From: a virus
IMG/VR virus record: IMGVR_UViG_3300007640_000057
Location: 1-45,425 of that record
Reading direction: 5' to 3' (one strand)
Length of the DNA stretch: 45,425 nucleotides
Shown here: positions 1 through 7,622 of the stretch, piece after piece
How the letters are laid out: every line of letters starts with the position of its first letter
Position numbering within the stretch: the first letter of the stretch is position 1
Notes under the pieces: model-generated
The model's database searches: none
Seen by the model: only the letters and a program-made list of their open reading frames with translations
Told to the model about the DNA's origin: nothing
Made by a program: the position numbers and the translations under genes

Positions 1-812
1 GAGCTGTCGATGCGGAGGCGTTCGGAGCCAGTAGTGGCGGACCCTGTATGAAATGCAATACCATTTAAACCAGAATGGCGAATAAGTTCTGACGTAGATG
101 TACCGTACCAAATGCCGCCTAAATGAGTGCCCTCTTGCAAATACCGTGTGGCGTAAAAATTATGGCCCGTATTAACAGTTGAATTGAGGCCGATTCCGTA
201 TCTGCTCGCAGCCGATGCGTTTATGGTTAATGTTGATACAGAATCAGCGCTGCCTGCTCCAATAAGCACCTGAGCGCCAGAAGCTCCGGCGTGTAAGTTA
301 ACGTTAGGACTCTCCGTGCCAATGCCCACCCTTCCGCTCGCATCAACAAACAACCGCCCCTGCCCATCAGTCGAGATGGCTACTTGGTCCGCTCCAGGGG
401 AATAGATGCCGTTGTCCGTAGAACCAACGCCAAGCGCCGGTGCTGCCGCTGTTCCGCTGGGTAAAATCAGCGCACCAGTCATGGTGTCGCCGGTGGTATT
501 TACAAACTCACCTGCCTCACTTCGCCATGCACTACCATCCCAAATTTTGAAAACATAAGTGCCGCCACTATTATCTAACCATTGTTCCCCAATAGAATTA
601 CCAGCCGTGCCACCAGAAGCAGGACTTGCATTGGGAGCACTGCTTCCAACATGCACAGGGCCAACTTTCACTAAATCTCCATTACTGTTCTTGAAGAACA
701 TGCCAGGAGCACCACTTGCATAGTTAATGGCAACTTGACCATCAACCATTGAAGCGGGATTAGGACGCTTGTCCAGCGTCGAGGAGCGTAAATGCTGAAG
801 AATGCCAGCCAT
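1..812 (-). CDS. Tail fibre protein, C-terminus cut by the window edge
   Basis: A leftward reading frame opens with ATG at 812-810 (MAGILQHLRSSTLDKRPNP) and stays open to base 1, giving about 270 residues. It has the glycine/serine/threonine-rich, low-cysteine composition of phage fibres. It contains GEQWLDNSGGTYVFKIWDGSAW-like and TGDTMTGAL motifs (the latter common in phage fibres) and GRVGIGTESPNVNLHAG, a motif typical of fibre stretches that precede a C-terminal intramolecular chaperone. It is the last gene of the tail operon inside the window and follows the 1714-residue fibre. A TTCCCATCG element sits about 10 nt upstream of the ATG, with no Shine-Dalgarno sequence. Its role in host binding is inferred from composition and position; the receptor-binding end is not in the window. 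Confidence 0.8.
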   Translation of the reverse strand, partial: MAGILQHLRSSTLDKRPNPASMVDGQVAINYASGAPGMFFKNSNGDLVKVGPVHVGSSAPNASPASGGTAGNSIGEQWLDNSGGTYVFKIWDGSAWRSEAGEFVNTTGDTMTGALILPSGTAAAPALGVGSTDNGIYSPGADQVAISTDGQGRLFVDASGRVGIGTESPNVNLHAGASGAQVLIGAGSADSVSTLTINASAASRYGIGLNSTVNTGHNFYATRYLQEGTHLGGIWYGTSTSELIRHSGLNGIAFHTGSATTGSERLRIDS

Positions 813-887
813 GATAAAACGATGGGAAGTGATTAAAAGTTGAAAACGTCAACTTGTCTTTACAAATTATAAACAATAAACGACAAA

Positions 888-3800
888 CTAGAAGCTTCCC
901 TCGTCAATTGTCGCTGAAATTGTTCCAGCAGAGAAGTCTCCACTTCCATCGCGAGCAACAATTGCACTCGCCGTATTGGCACTAGTGGCTGTAGTCGCAC
1001 TGTTGTCAATCTTCCCCGCAGTTGAAATCGTGTTCAACTTAGTGTCTGCAATGGATCCAGCAAGCATTGTGTTGGTAACAGTGCCACTATCACCAGTCGT
1101 TACGACTGTACCTGTTATGTCAGGCAGCGTCACGACTCGATCCGCAGTTGCATTTGCTGACGCTAACGTGATCTCATAATCGTCATCACTTGCTCCTTCA
1201 AAGGCAAGTACCCCAGTTGTACCAAATGTAACCGTGCCGGTAACAACGCCTCCTGCCTTAGGCAGTGCAGCATTTGCAAGATCATAAGCAGTCTTAACAG
1301 CAGTTGCAGTAGCCGCTAAAGTTGAACTTGTCGTTGACGTTGAATCCGTCAATTGAACGACGCCACTTCCTGCAGTAGTAGCTCCACTGATCGTAATGTT
1401 TGGTGTTGTAGTGCCACTTGTAACGCTCATTGGAGCGCCAACAGTAACGCTAAGCACAGTGCCACTAGAAGGAGTGGTCCATGTCAAACCCGTGTCTTCA
1501 GTGGAATCTGCAGTTAAAACTTGCCCGTCTGAGCCAACGCTCACTAAACCGAGATCTGTTGTACCAGAAGCAGCAATTAAGTCGCCTTTTGTGTACGATG
1601 ACTGACCAGTGCCACCATAAGATTCATCCAGAACGCCACTAGCAATGTTATTTGCATTGCGACATTCTGTGCTAACTTCTTCAATCGCTGCCTGTACATT
1701 TGCACTGGAAACATTGGCCGCAGGCGTGAATCCAATTTGACTAGCAGTTTGTGAGGTGTAAGTGGAGCTAACATCAATTTCCACCCATGCCGTACCATTG
1801 CAAAGCAACAAGTCGGGCGGATTAAGTTCAGTCTCTGGCGCAGGAGATGTGCCAGTACCGCCACTTTCTACAACAACGTAATAGCGATTGAACGTAGCAG
1901 AAGGTGAAGGCAATGGCTGGCCAATTGTCAGACCGGCAGCACTTCCCTCAGCAGACACTGTTGCGACAGTATTGCCACTTGCGTTATAAGTGCCAGCGAA
2001 AACAATTTCACCAATACTGACACCAACAGGATTCCAAACATTACCATCCCAAAGGAACAAATCTTTTTCCAATGGATTAAAGAAGAATTGTCCCGTAAAT
2101 TGAGCTGAAGGTGTTGTTTCGCCAAATTTTGTAACAGAATAATCTGCAAGTTTTTCTCCATTGATTGAATTGTCTGCAATGAAGCCACTACCAAAAGTGC
2201 CAGTAGTAATTTTGGATGCGCTTAAAACAGGAATGTCTGCAGCAACTAATGCAGTCGCGCCAGAAGAAACATGCCCTTGTCCATCGACCACCACTTTATA
2301 AAATGTTCCACTTGCAATGGAATTACTATGATCAATTTGATCGCCATTCATCACAAGTCCAGCGCCAGGTCGCATTACGCCTGTAGTGCCTGAAGTTGCA
2401 GTGGGAAGATCCGCTCCAATTAATGCCCTGAAAGTTGGCGCAGCGTCTGATCCACTGGCTGGGCCGACAAATACTGCATTTGCAGATTGAACATTAAGCG
2501 ATGGAGAAATAATTGCGGAAAAACTATCAGGATAAGTAGTGGAGAAACTGTAAACACTATCGCCGGAAACGGTTACAGTATTTAACGCAGCTTGTCTTAA
2601 CCATGAACTACCATCCCATGTGTATTCATATGAAGTGCTAGTGTTAAGCCATTGCTGACCAATGTAAGTTCCACTTCCTGCTGGGGTGGAATTTGTCACA
2701 ATAACAGTGCTTTGTCCAGCAAGTTTCAATGCTGTCACGCCACTGTCCACAATCTTTGAAGTAGTCACTGCTCCTGCATTGATTTTTGCAGTAGTAACTG
2801 CATTGTTGGCAATTGTTGCAGCAAAGGTTCCAGTGCCAGTTCCAGTAACGTCACCAGTAAGAGTAATGGTTTGATCACCAGTATTGTTGCCAGTAGAAGT
2901 GCCCGAAAATGTACCATTTTGCGTGGCAAGCGTTCCAAGGCCAAGTGTTTCTCTGATGTCTTCAACGCTTACATCATCAAGGATTGATCTAGCTGCAGCA
3001 GTACATGCAATTTCCTCAAGAACACCTCCACTTGCAGTAGCACGACCAAGGATGATATTTGATTGAGTTGCGGGAGTGATTTTTGCTAAAGTAACGGCAC
3101 CACTTGCAATCTTGACAGTCGTTACACCACTATCAGCAATTTTTGCAGTTGTAACAGCACTGTCATTGATTTTCGTGGTAGTGATATTGCTATCAACGAT
3201 TTTTGCTGTTGTGATTCCGCTGTTTACAATTTTTGCTGTTGTAATGGCACTATCAGCGATGTCAGCAGTTGCGATTGACCCTGCGTCATAATCGCCTGAT
3301 GTGACAGTATTTTGAATCGCAAGACTGCCAAGACCTAACGTAGCGCGTTGTGCTGTTGCACTAGCGTCATCGATTAAAGCACGACCAGCAGCGGTGATTG
3401 TTGATGTGGCATAAGTGTCAGAGCCGGTAGTGTAAATAATTTGCCCTGATGCAGTTGTGAGACCAGCAATTGACTGCAGTCCAGCATCATATGCTTGAAC
3501 ATCGGAATCAATGGAAAGTCCTAAATTGGTTCTTGCTCCTGAAGCTGTAGAAGCACCAGTACCTCCATCTGCAATCGCAAGATCCGTAATACCTGAAATC
3601 ACTCCTCCATTGATCGTTACACTGCTACTAGCGAAGGTGACGCCAGAAACGCTGCCGCCAGTAATGTTTACGCCGCTTGCGGATTGAGTCGCAATATCGC
3701 CGAGTCCTAAAGTAGAACGTACTCCACTTGCAGTAGATCCAGAGACAATGGAGCGGCCAAATGATGTGAAAGGCGCGGAAGAGACGATTCCAGAAGCGGA

Positions 3801-6032
3801 GGCGTAGATTAAGGTGTCGGCAGTAGTGAATTGGTCACTAACGCCAGATAAAATTGCGCTATAAGCTTGAACGTCAGACCCAATAGTTAATCCAAGGTTA
3901 TCTCTAGCGTCTGATGCGTTTGACGCTCCCGTTCCTCCGTCCGCAATAGCTAAATCAGTGATGCCAGTAATCACTCCTCCATTGATCGTTGCGTAGGAAA
4001 GAGTGCCACTGCTTAAAATGGCAGTGCCACCAGTAATCGCAACGCTAGATGCGTCTTGAGTTGCAATGGATCCAAGTCCTAGTGTGGTGCGCTGAGCAGA
4101 AGCATTTGCATCATCCAACAATGCTCTACCAGCAGACGTGAGCGTAATTGCCTCCAAATCTCCACTGCCTGCAGTCGCACGTCCAACAAGCACGTCAGAC
4201 GATACCTGTTGCATTTTCCCGAAGGTGACAGCGTTATCTGCAATGTCTTCAGTATCAACAACACCAGAAGCAAATGATCCAGAAAGGATCGTGCTACCAG
4301 AAATAACTGAACCGTCAATACTTCCAGACGCTAAATTTAACTTCTCTGCGCTAATCGTACTGTTGGCAATTTTTGCATTAACAACGGCAGAATCTGCAAT
4401 ATTAATAGTGTCAACAGCATCGCTCGCTAACTTAACCTGCGTAACACCACTATCTACTAACTGAGCAGTGTTGACACTGCCGGACGCCATTTTAGCTTGA
4501 GTGACATTTGCATCTGCAATTTTGCTTGTAATTACTGCATCGTCAGCAATCTTTACAGAAGTGACGCCGCTGTCTGCAATCTTTGCCGTAGTAACCTGAC
4601 CGTCTCCAATATCCGAAGCAACAATTGCGCCTGCATCGAAATCACCAGAAGCAATCGTGTTTCGCGTTGCAATTGTGCCAAGGCCAAGCGTAGTGCGCTG
4701 CGCGGAGGCATTTGCGTCGTCAAGAAGCGCCCTGCCCGCTGCCGTTAAGGCAATTGTCTCTAGGTCTCCACTGCCTGCAGTTGAGCGACCGACAAGCACG
4801 TCCGTCGCAACTTCTTGGAGCTTTGAAAACGTAACAGTATTGTCCGCAATATCAGAATCAACAATCACACCAGAAGCAAAAACTCCCGATGGAATAGACG
4901 ATCCAGAAATAACCGCACCATCGATACTTCCACTGGCAAGGTTTAACTTGCTTGCTTCAATGGTGCTATTGGCAATCTTTGCATTAGTTATTGCCAATGC
5001 AGCGATGTTAATAGTATCAACAGCGCCAGATGCAAGCTTGGGCTGCGTAACGCCACTATCAACTAAATTAACTGTATCAACACTGCCAGAGGCTAGTTTT
5101 GATTGAGTGATACCACTGTCAACTAACTGAGACGTGCCAACACTGTTGGATGCCATTTTGGCAAGTGTTACATTCGCATCAGTAATGTTTACAGTCGCAA
5201 CTGCATCACTAGCAAGCTTTGATTGCGTGATCCCGCTATCGACAATGTTTACAGTTGCAACCGCATCAGTAGCAAGTTTTGACTGCGTAACGCCACTATC
5301 TGCAATATTTACAGTTGCAACTGCATCAGCAGCAAGTTTTGACTGAGTGACGCCACTGTCAGCAATGTTAACTGTTGCAACAGCATTGCTTGCAAGTTTT
5401 GACTGAGTGATGCCAGAATCAACGACTTGAGTAGTAGAAACACTATTTGCAGCCATTTTGGCAAGCGTCACACTGCCACTAGCCAAAGCAGTTGTATCAA
5501 CAGCTCCAGTATCAATTTTTGCGCTGGTTACACTATCATTCGCTAATTCAGTTGTATCAACTGCTCCGGCTGCAATCTTCGCGTTGGTTACGCTATCGTT
5601 TTCTAGCAATGAAGTGTTGATTGTGTCGCCAGTCGCAACAGCGCCAAGGCCCAACGTTGATCGAGCAGCAGAAGCGTCTGCATCATCAAGAATCGTTCTT
5701 GCAAATGACGTACAAACAATTTCCTCAACATCACCTGCGCCAGAGCTACTACGACCAAGAAGTCGATCCGTTGCACTTACGTTTTGAATCTTGGCATAAG
5801 TAACAGCATCATTTGCAAAGGCACTTGTGCCAAGCTTTGCCGTACTCCCTTGATTAATCTTTGAAATATCTAATGTTGATGCATCTGCTAAATTAAATCC
5901 AGCCTGGATTAGGCTTTTTACTTGAATCTTTTTTGTTTGACTTGCGCTAACATCCGCAATAGGCAGTACATCATTAGATGCAGTTCCAACTTGAGTGAGT
6001 TCTACAAGCTCTGTGATTCTTTGGTCAGCCAT
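888..6032 (-). CDS. Very large repeat-rich tail fibre protein (1714 aa)
   Basis: The N-terminus (MADQRITELVELTQ, then NDVLPIADVSASQTKKI) matches the virion-anchoring start of many cyanophage fibres. The rest is nearly all repeat: 20-residue units of the form DSGVTQSKLASDAVATVNIA, two long copies of a GRSTAGSGDLE...RALLDDANASAQRTTLGLG module, and several AIADGGTGAS/NLGL modules. Such units form elongated beta-structured trimeric shafts in known fibres. The length is well above most siphovirus fibres. Start ATG at 6032; there is no Shine-Dalgarno. It lies between a tail-tube-like gene and the second fibre. The role in adsorption is inferred. Confidence 0.88.
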   Translation of the reverse strand: MADQRITELVELTQVGTASNDVLPIADVSASQTKKIQVKSLIQAGFNLADASTLDISKINQGSTAKLGTSAFANDAVTYAKIQNVSATDRLLGRSSSGAGDVEEIVCTSFARTILDDADASAARSTLGLGAVATGDTINTSLLENDSVTNAKIAAGAVDTTELANDSVTSAKIDTGAVDTTALASGSVTLAKMAANSVSTTQVVDSGITQSKLASNAVATVNIADSGVTQSKLAADAVATVNIADSGVTQSKLATDAVATVNIVDSGITQSKLASDAVATVNITDANVTLAKMASNSVGTSQLVDSGITQSKLASGSVDTVNLVDSGVTQPKLASGAVDTINIAALAITNAKIANSTIEASKLNLASGSIDGAVISGSSIPSGVFASGVIVDSDIADNTVTFSKLQEVATDVLVGRSTAGSGDLETIALTAAGRALLDDANASAQRTTLGLGTIATRNTIASGDFDAGAIVASDIGDGQVTTAKIADSGVTSVKIADDAVITSKIADANVTQAKMASGSVNTAQLVDSGVTQVKLASDAVDTINIADSAVVNAKIANSTISAEKLNLASGSIDGSVISGSTILSGSFASGVVDTEDIADNAVTFGKMQQVSSDVLVGRATAGSGDLEAITLTSAGRALLDDANASAQRTTLGLGSIATQDASSVAITGGTAILSSGTLSYATINGGVITGITDLAIADGGTGASNASDARDNLGLTIGSDVQAYSAILSGVSDQFTTADTLIYASASGIVSSAPFTSFGRSIVSGSTASGVRSTLGLGDIATQSASGVNITGGSVSGVTFASSSVTINGGVISGITDLAIADGGTGASTASGARTNLGLSIDSDVQAYDAGLQSIAGLTTASGQIIYTTGSDTYATSTITAAGRALIDDASATAQRATLGLGSLAIQNTVTSGDYDAGSIATADIADSAITTAKIVNSGITTAKIVDSNITTTKINDSAVTTAKIADSGVTTVKIASGAVTLAKITPATQSNIILGRATASGGVLEEIACTAAARSILDDVSVEDIRETLGLGTLATQNGTFSGTSTGNNTGDQTITLTGDVTGTGTGTFAATIANNAVTTAKINAGAVTTSKIVDSGVTALKLAGQSTVIVTNSTPAGSGTYIGQQWLNTSTSYEYTWDGSSWLRQAALNTVTVSGDSVYSFSTTYPDSFSAIISPSLNVQSANAVFVGPASGSDAAPTFRALIGADLPTATSGTTGVMRPGAGLVMNGDQIDHSNSIASGTFYKVVVDGQGHVSSGATALVAADIPVLSASKITTGTFGSGFIADNSINGEKLADYSVTKFGETTPSAQFTGQFFFNPLEKDLFLWDGNVWNPVGVSIGEIVFAGTYNASGNTVATVSAEGSAAGLTIGQPLPSPSATFNRYYVVVESGGTGTSPAPETELNPPDLLLCNGTAWVEIDVSSTYTSQTASQIGFTPAANVSSANVQAAIEEVSTECRNANNIASGVLDESYGGTGQSSYTKGDLIAASGTTDLGLVSVGSDGQVLTADSTEDTGLTWTTPSSGTVLSVTVGAPMSVTSGTTTPNITISGATTAGSGVVQLTDSTSTTSSTLAATATAVKTAYDLANAALPKAGGVVTGTVTFGTTGVLAFEGASDDDYEITLASANATADRVVTLPDITGTVVTTGDSGTVTNTMLAGSIADTKLNTISTAGKIDNSATTATSANTASAIVARDGSGDFSAGTISATIDEGSF
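5041..5460. repeat. 60-bp tandem repeats encoding 20-residue fibre units
   Basis: At least seven consecutive 60-bp blocks align in register without gaps. The best-conserved blocks start at 5221, 5281 and 5341 and encode ATVNIADSGVTQSKLA-type units on the minus strand. Divergence is mostly at third codon positions, so the repeats are old and kept by selection on the protein. Longer module copies lie at about 4126-4500 and 4736-5100. Confidence 0.85.
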
Positions 6033-6085
6033 GGAATAAAACGCAAGCCTTGGTTTAGTCTAATGTCTTTCTATATTAGCTATTA

Positions 6086-7096
6086 TCAGTCCGTAACTTC
6101 CTTAAGCAAGTAGTCTAAAGTGGATTCCAGATAAATTGCATCAGAATCTTCTTTTAAGATAAACTCTGGCGGTAATCCAACCCTTAACTTGATTTCTCCA
6201 TTGGTAACAAAATCAATGGAGCAAGAAATAAGTGAATCGGCACTTACTGTAACCCCAGTTCTTGTAATAACAGCCTCGACTTCATAGAAAACTTCTTGCT
6301 GAAAGCCACTAAGAAGCTCATTAGAGGCAATCGCAAAGACTGCCTTAAAAGCACTTCCAATACTGATCCTGTTGATAACTTGCAGTAAAAATAGCGGAGT
6401 CTCTTCAATGTCTACATTTTCGTAACTAAAAAGACACTCGACGCTTCCGCCACCGCTAAGCAATCCAGATGAGTATTGCTGCTGGAAATTATCCGACAAG
6501 CTTGTAACGTCTAAGGCGTTTCTGTCCGTATTCAATTCGTAAGATGTTACAGAGGCTAAAGTGTTGAATTTTGTGTCGCTAACTGTTACGTTAATTGCAA
6601 TTGGTTCTCCGAAAAATTGAGATAATGAATACTCAGCGCTTCTTTCATTATTAATGGCATCAGAGAACGATGGATAAAGCCTGATTCCTCCGACTGCATT
6701 GACATTGACATAAGCTCTGGCCGTTTGCTGTATTGCGTAATCGCTTAATCTAAATTCATCGTAGCCATCTGGCGGCAAAGCACTTGTCGTGCTAATTTCA
6801 TCATCGTCATAATCCGGGATGCTTACAGAAGATCCAGAAGCCCACACGACAGGATCATACCCATCGACATCTTGACCCGGAATGGACCAAAAAGTTGCAG
6901 GCAGAAATAATAATCCCCTTTCGTCTTCAGTTGAAAAATCAATAAAATCGCCAGTAATTAAATCATCATCTGCTCCTTCAAAGCTAAATCTATTTAATGT
7001 AGTGTTAACATCATCCGCATGAACCAAGCCATCAACGCTGTTTTCAGACTTTCGTTGTAATCTTACAACACCAGTATGTCCAACAAAAAACGTCAT
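6086..7096 (-). CDS. Tail protein with a C-terminal tail-tube-like domain
   Basis: 336 residues, no signal peptide or membrane segment. The C-terminal half (about residues 160-330) contains SYELNTDRNALDVTSLSD followed by FQQQYSSGLLSGGGSVEC. This aligns by eye with WTLNTNLNTIETTSLGD and TATTYTAGLFSATGSATA in the neighbouring tail-tube-like protein (7147-7557). Both resemble the major tail protein fold (TP901-1/lambda V type). The N-terminal 150 residues (VGHTGVVRLQRKSENS, SFEGADDDLITGDFIDF) are an extra domain I do not recognise. A structural role at the tail tip is inferred from this likeness and from its place between the J-like protein and the fibres. Confidence 0.65.
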   Translation of the reverse strand: MTFFVGHTGVVRLQRKSENSVDGLVHADDVNTTLNRFSFEGADDDLITGDFIDFSTEDERGLLFLPATFWSIPGQDVDGYDPVVWASGSSVSIPDYDDDEISTTSALPPDGYDEFRLSDYAIQQTARAYVNVNAVGGIRLYPSFSDAINNERSAEYSLSQFFGEPIAINVTVSDTKFNTLASVTSYELNTDRNALDVTSLSDNFQQQYSSGLLSGGGSVECLFSYENVDIEETPLFLLQVINRISIGSAFKAVFAIASNELLSGFQQEVFYEVEAVITRTGVTVSADSLISCSIDFVTNGEIKLRVGLPPEFILKEDSDAIYLESTLDYLLKEVTD

Positions 7097-7146
7097 CCTG
7101 CTTTAGGTTTCATTTGTTTATGCTATTAGTCAGTTTATTTGAGCGA

Positions 7147-7557
7147 TCAACTCATTACTACGGAAGTGAGGGGACCGTCAATCGTGAAATCAAACGACAC
7201 AGTAGTCACTTCATCAGTGGAAGCAGAAATACTTGCGCTGCTAATAAAAGCATCTGCCGAAAACGAATCACCCGTTCCAGCCTGAAACACTAAAGACACC
7301 TTATCACTGTCCGTAATTTCGTCTGTTTTTGCAATATTTGCAAGCAAATTTGTTGCATTTGTAGTGCCTGCTGTATAGTACGAAGCCGTAGCACTTCCAG
7401 TAGCACTAAACAATCCAGCCGTGTAAGTGGTTGCGGTGTCGCCAAGTGAAGTGGTTTCGATGGTATTCAGATTAGTATTTAGAGTCCAGTCTCTAATCTT
7501 GACGATTTCACTTGCTCCTAGCTTCAAAGAGCCATTGCGTCCAGTCAAAAAAGCCAT
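7147..7557 (-). CDS. Tail tube-like protein (136 aa)
   Basis: A compact, beta-rich, cysteine-free protein beginning MAFLTGRNGSLKLGASEIVKI. The pattern 'G..G.. ..G...V..I..W.LN...N..E.TSLGD' is characteristic of phage major tail/tube proteins, which stack as hexamers around the tail lumen. It lies at the tip end of the tail genes rather than beside the chaperones, where the probable main tube gene (18724-19302) sits. It may be a tip, collar or decoration paralogue. Start ATG at 7557, preceded by CTAACTCAAC with no Shine-Dalgarno. Confidence 0.65.
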   Translation of the reverse strand: MAFLTGRNGSLKLGASEIVKIRDWTLNTNLNTIETTSLGDTATTYTAGLFSATGSATASYYTAGTTNATNLLANIAKTDEITDSDKVSLVFQAGTGDSFSADAFISSASISASTDEVTTVSFDFTIDGPLTSVVMS

Positions 7558-7622
7558 GTTGAGTTAGCGTTTTAATTTATTGTAACAATATTCTAAATGA
7601 TTTCAAGCCTAGCGAAGTAAGA

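Noticed and set aside
976-5803. Many plus-strand open frames opposite the large fibre gene
   Set aside because: They arise from the repeat structure and low stop-codon density of the antisense strand. They repeat with the fibre units and have no start signals.
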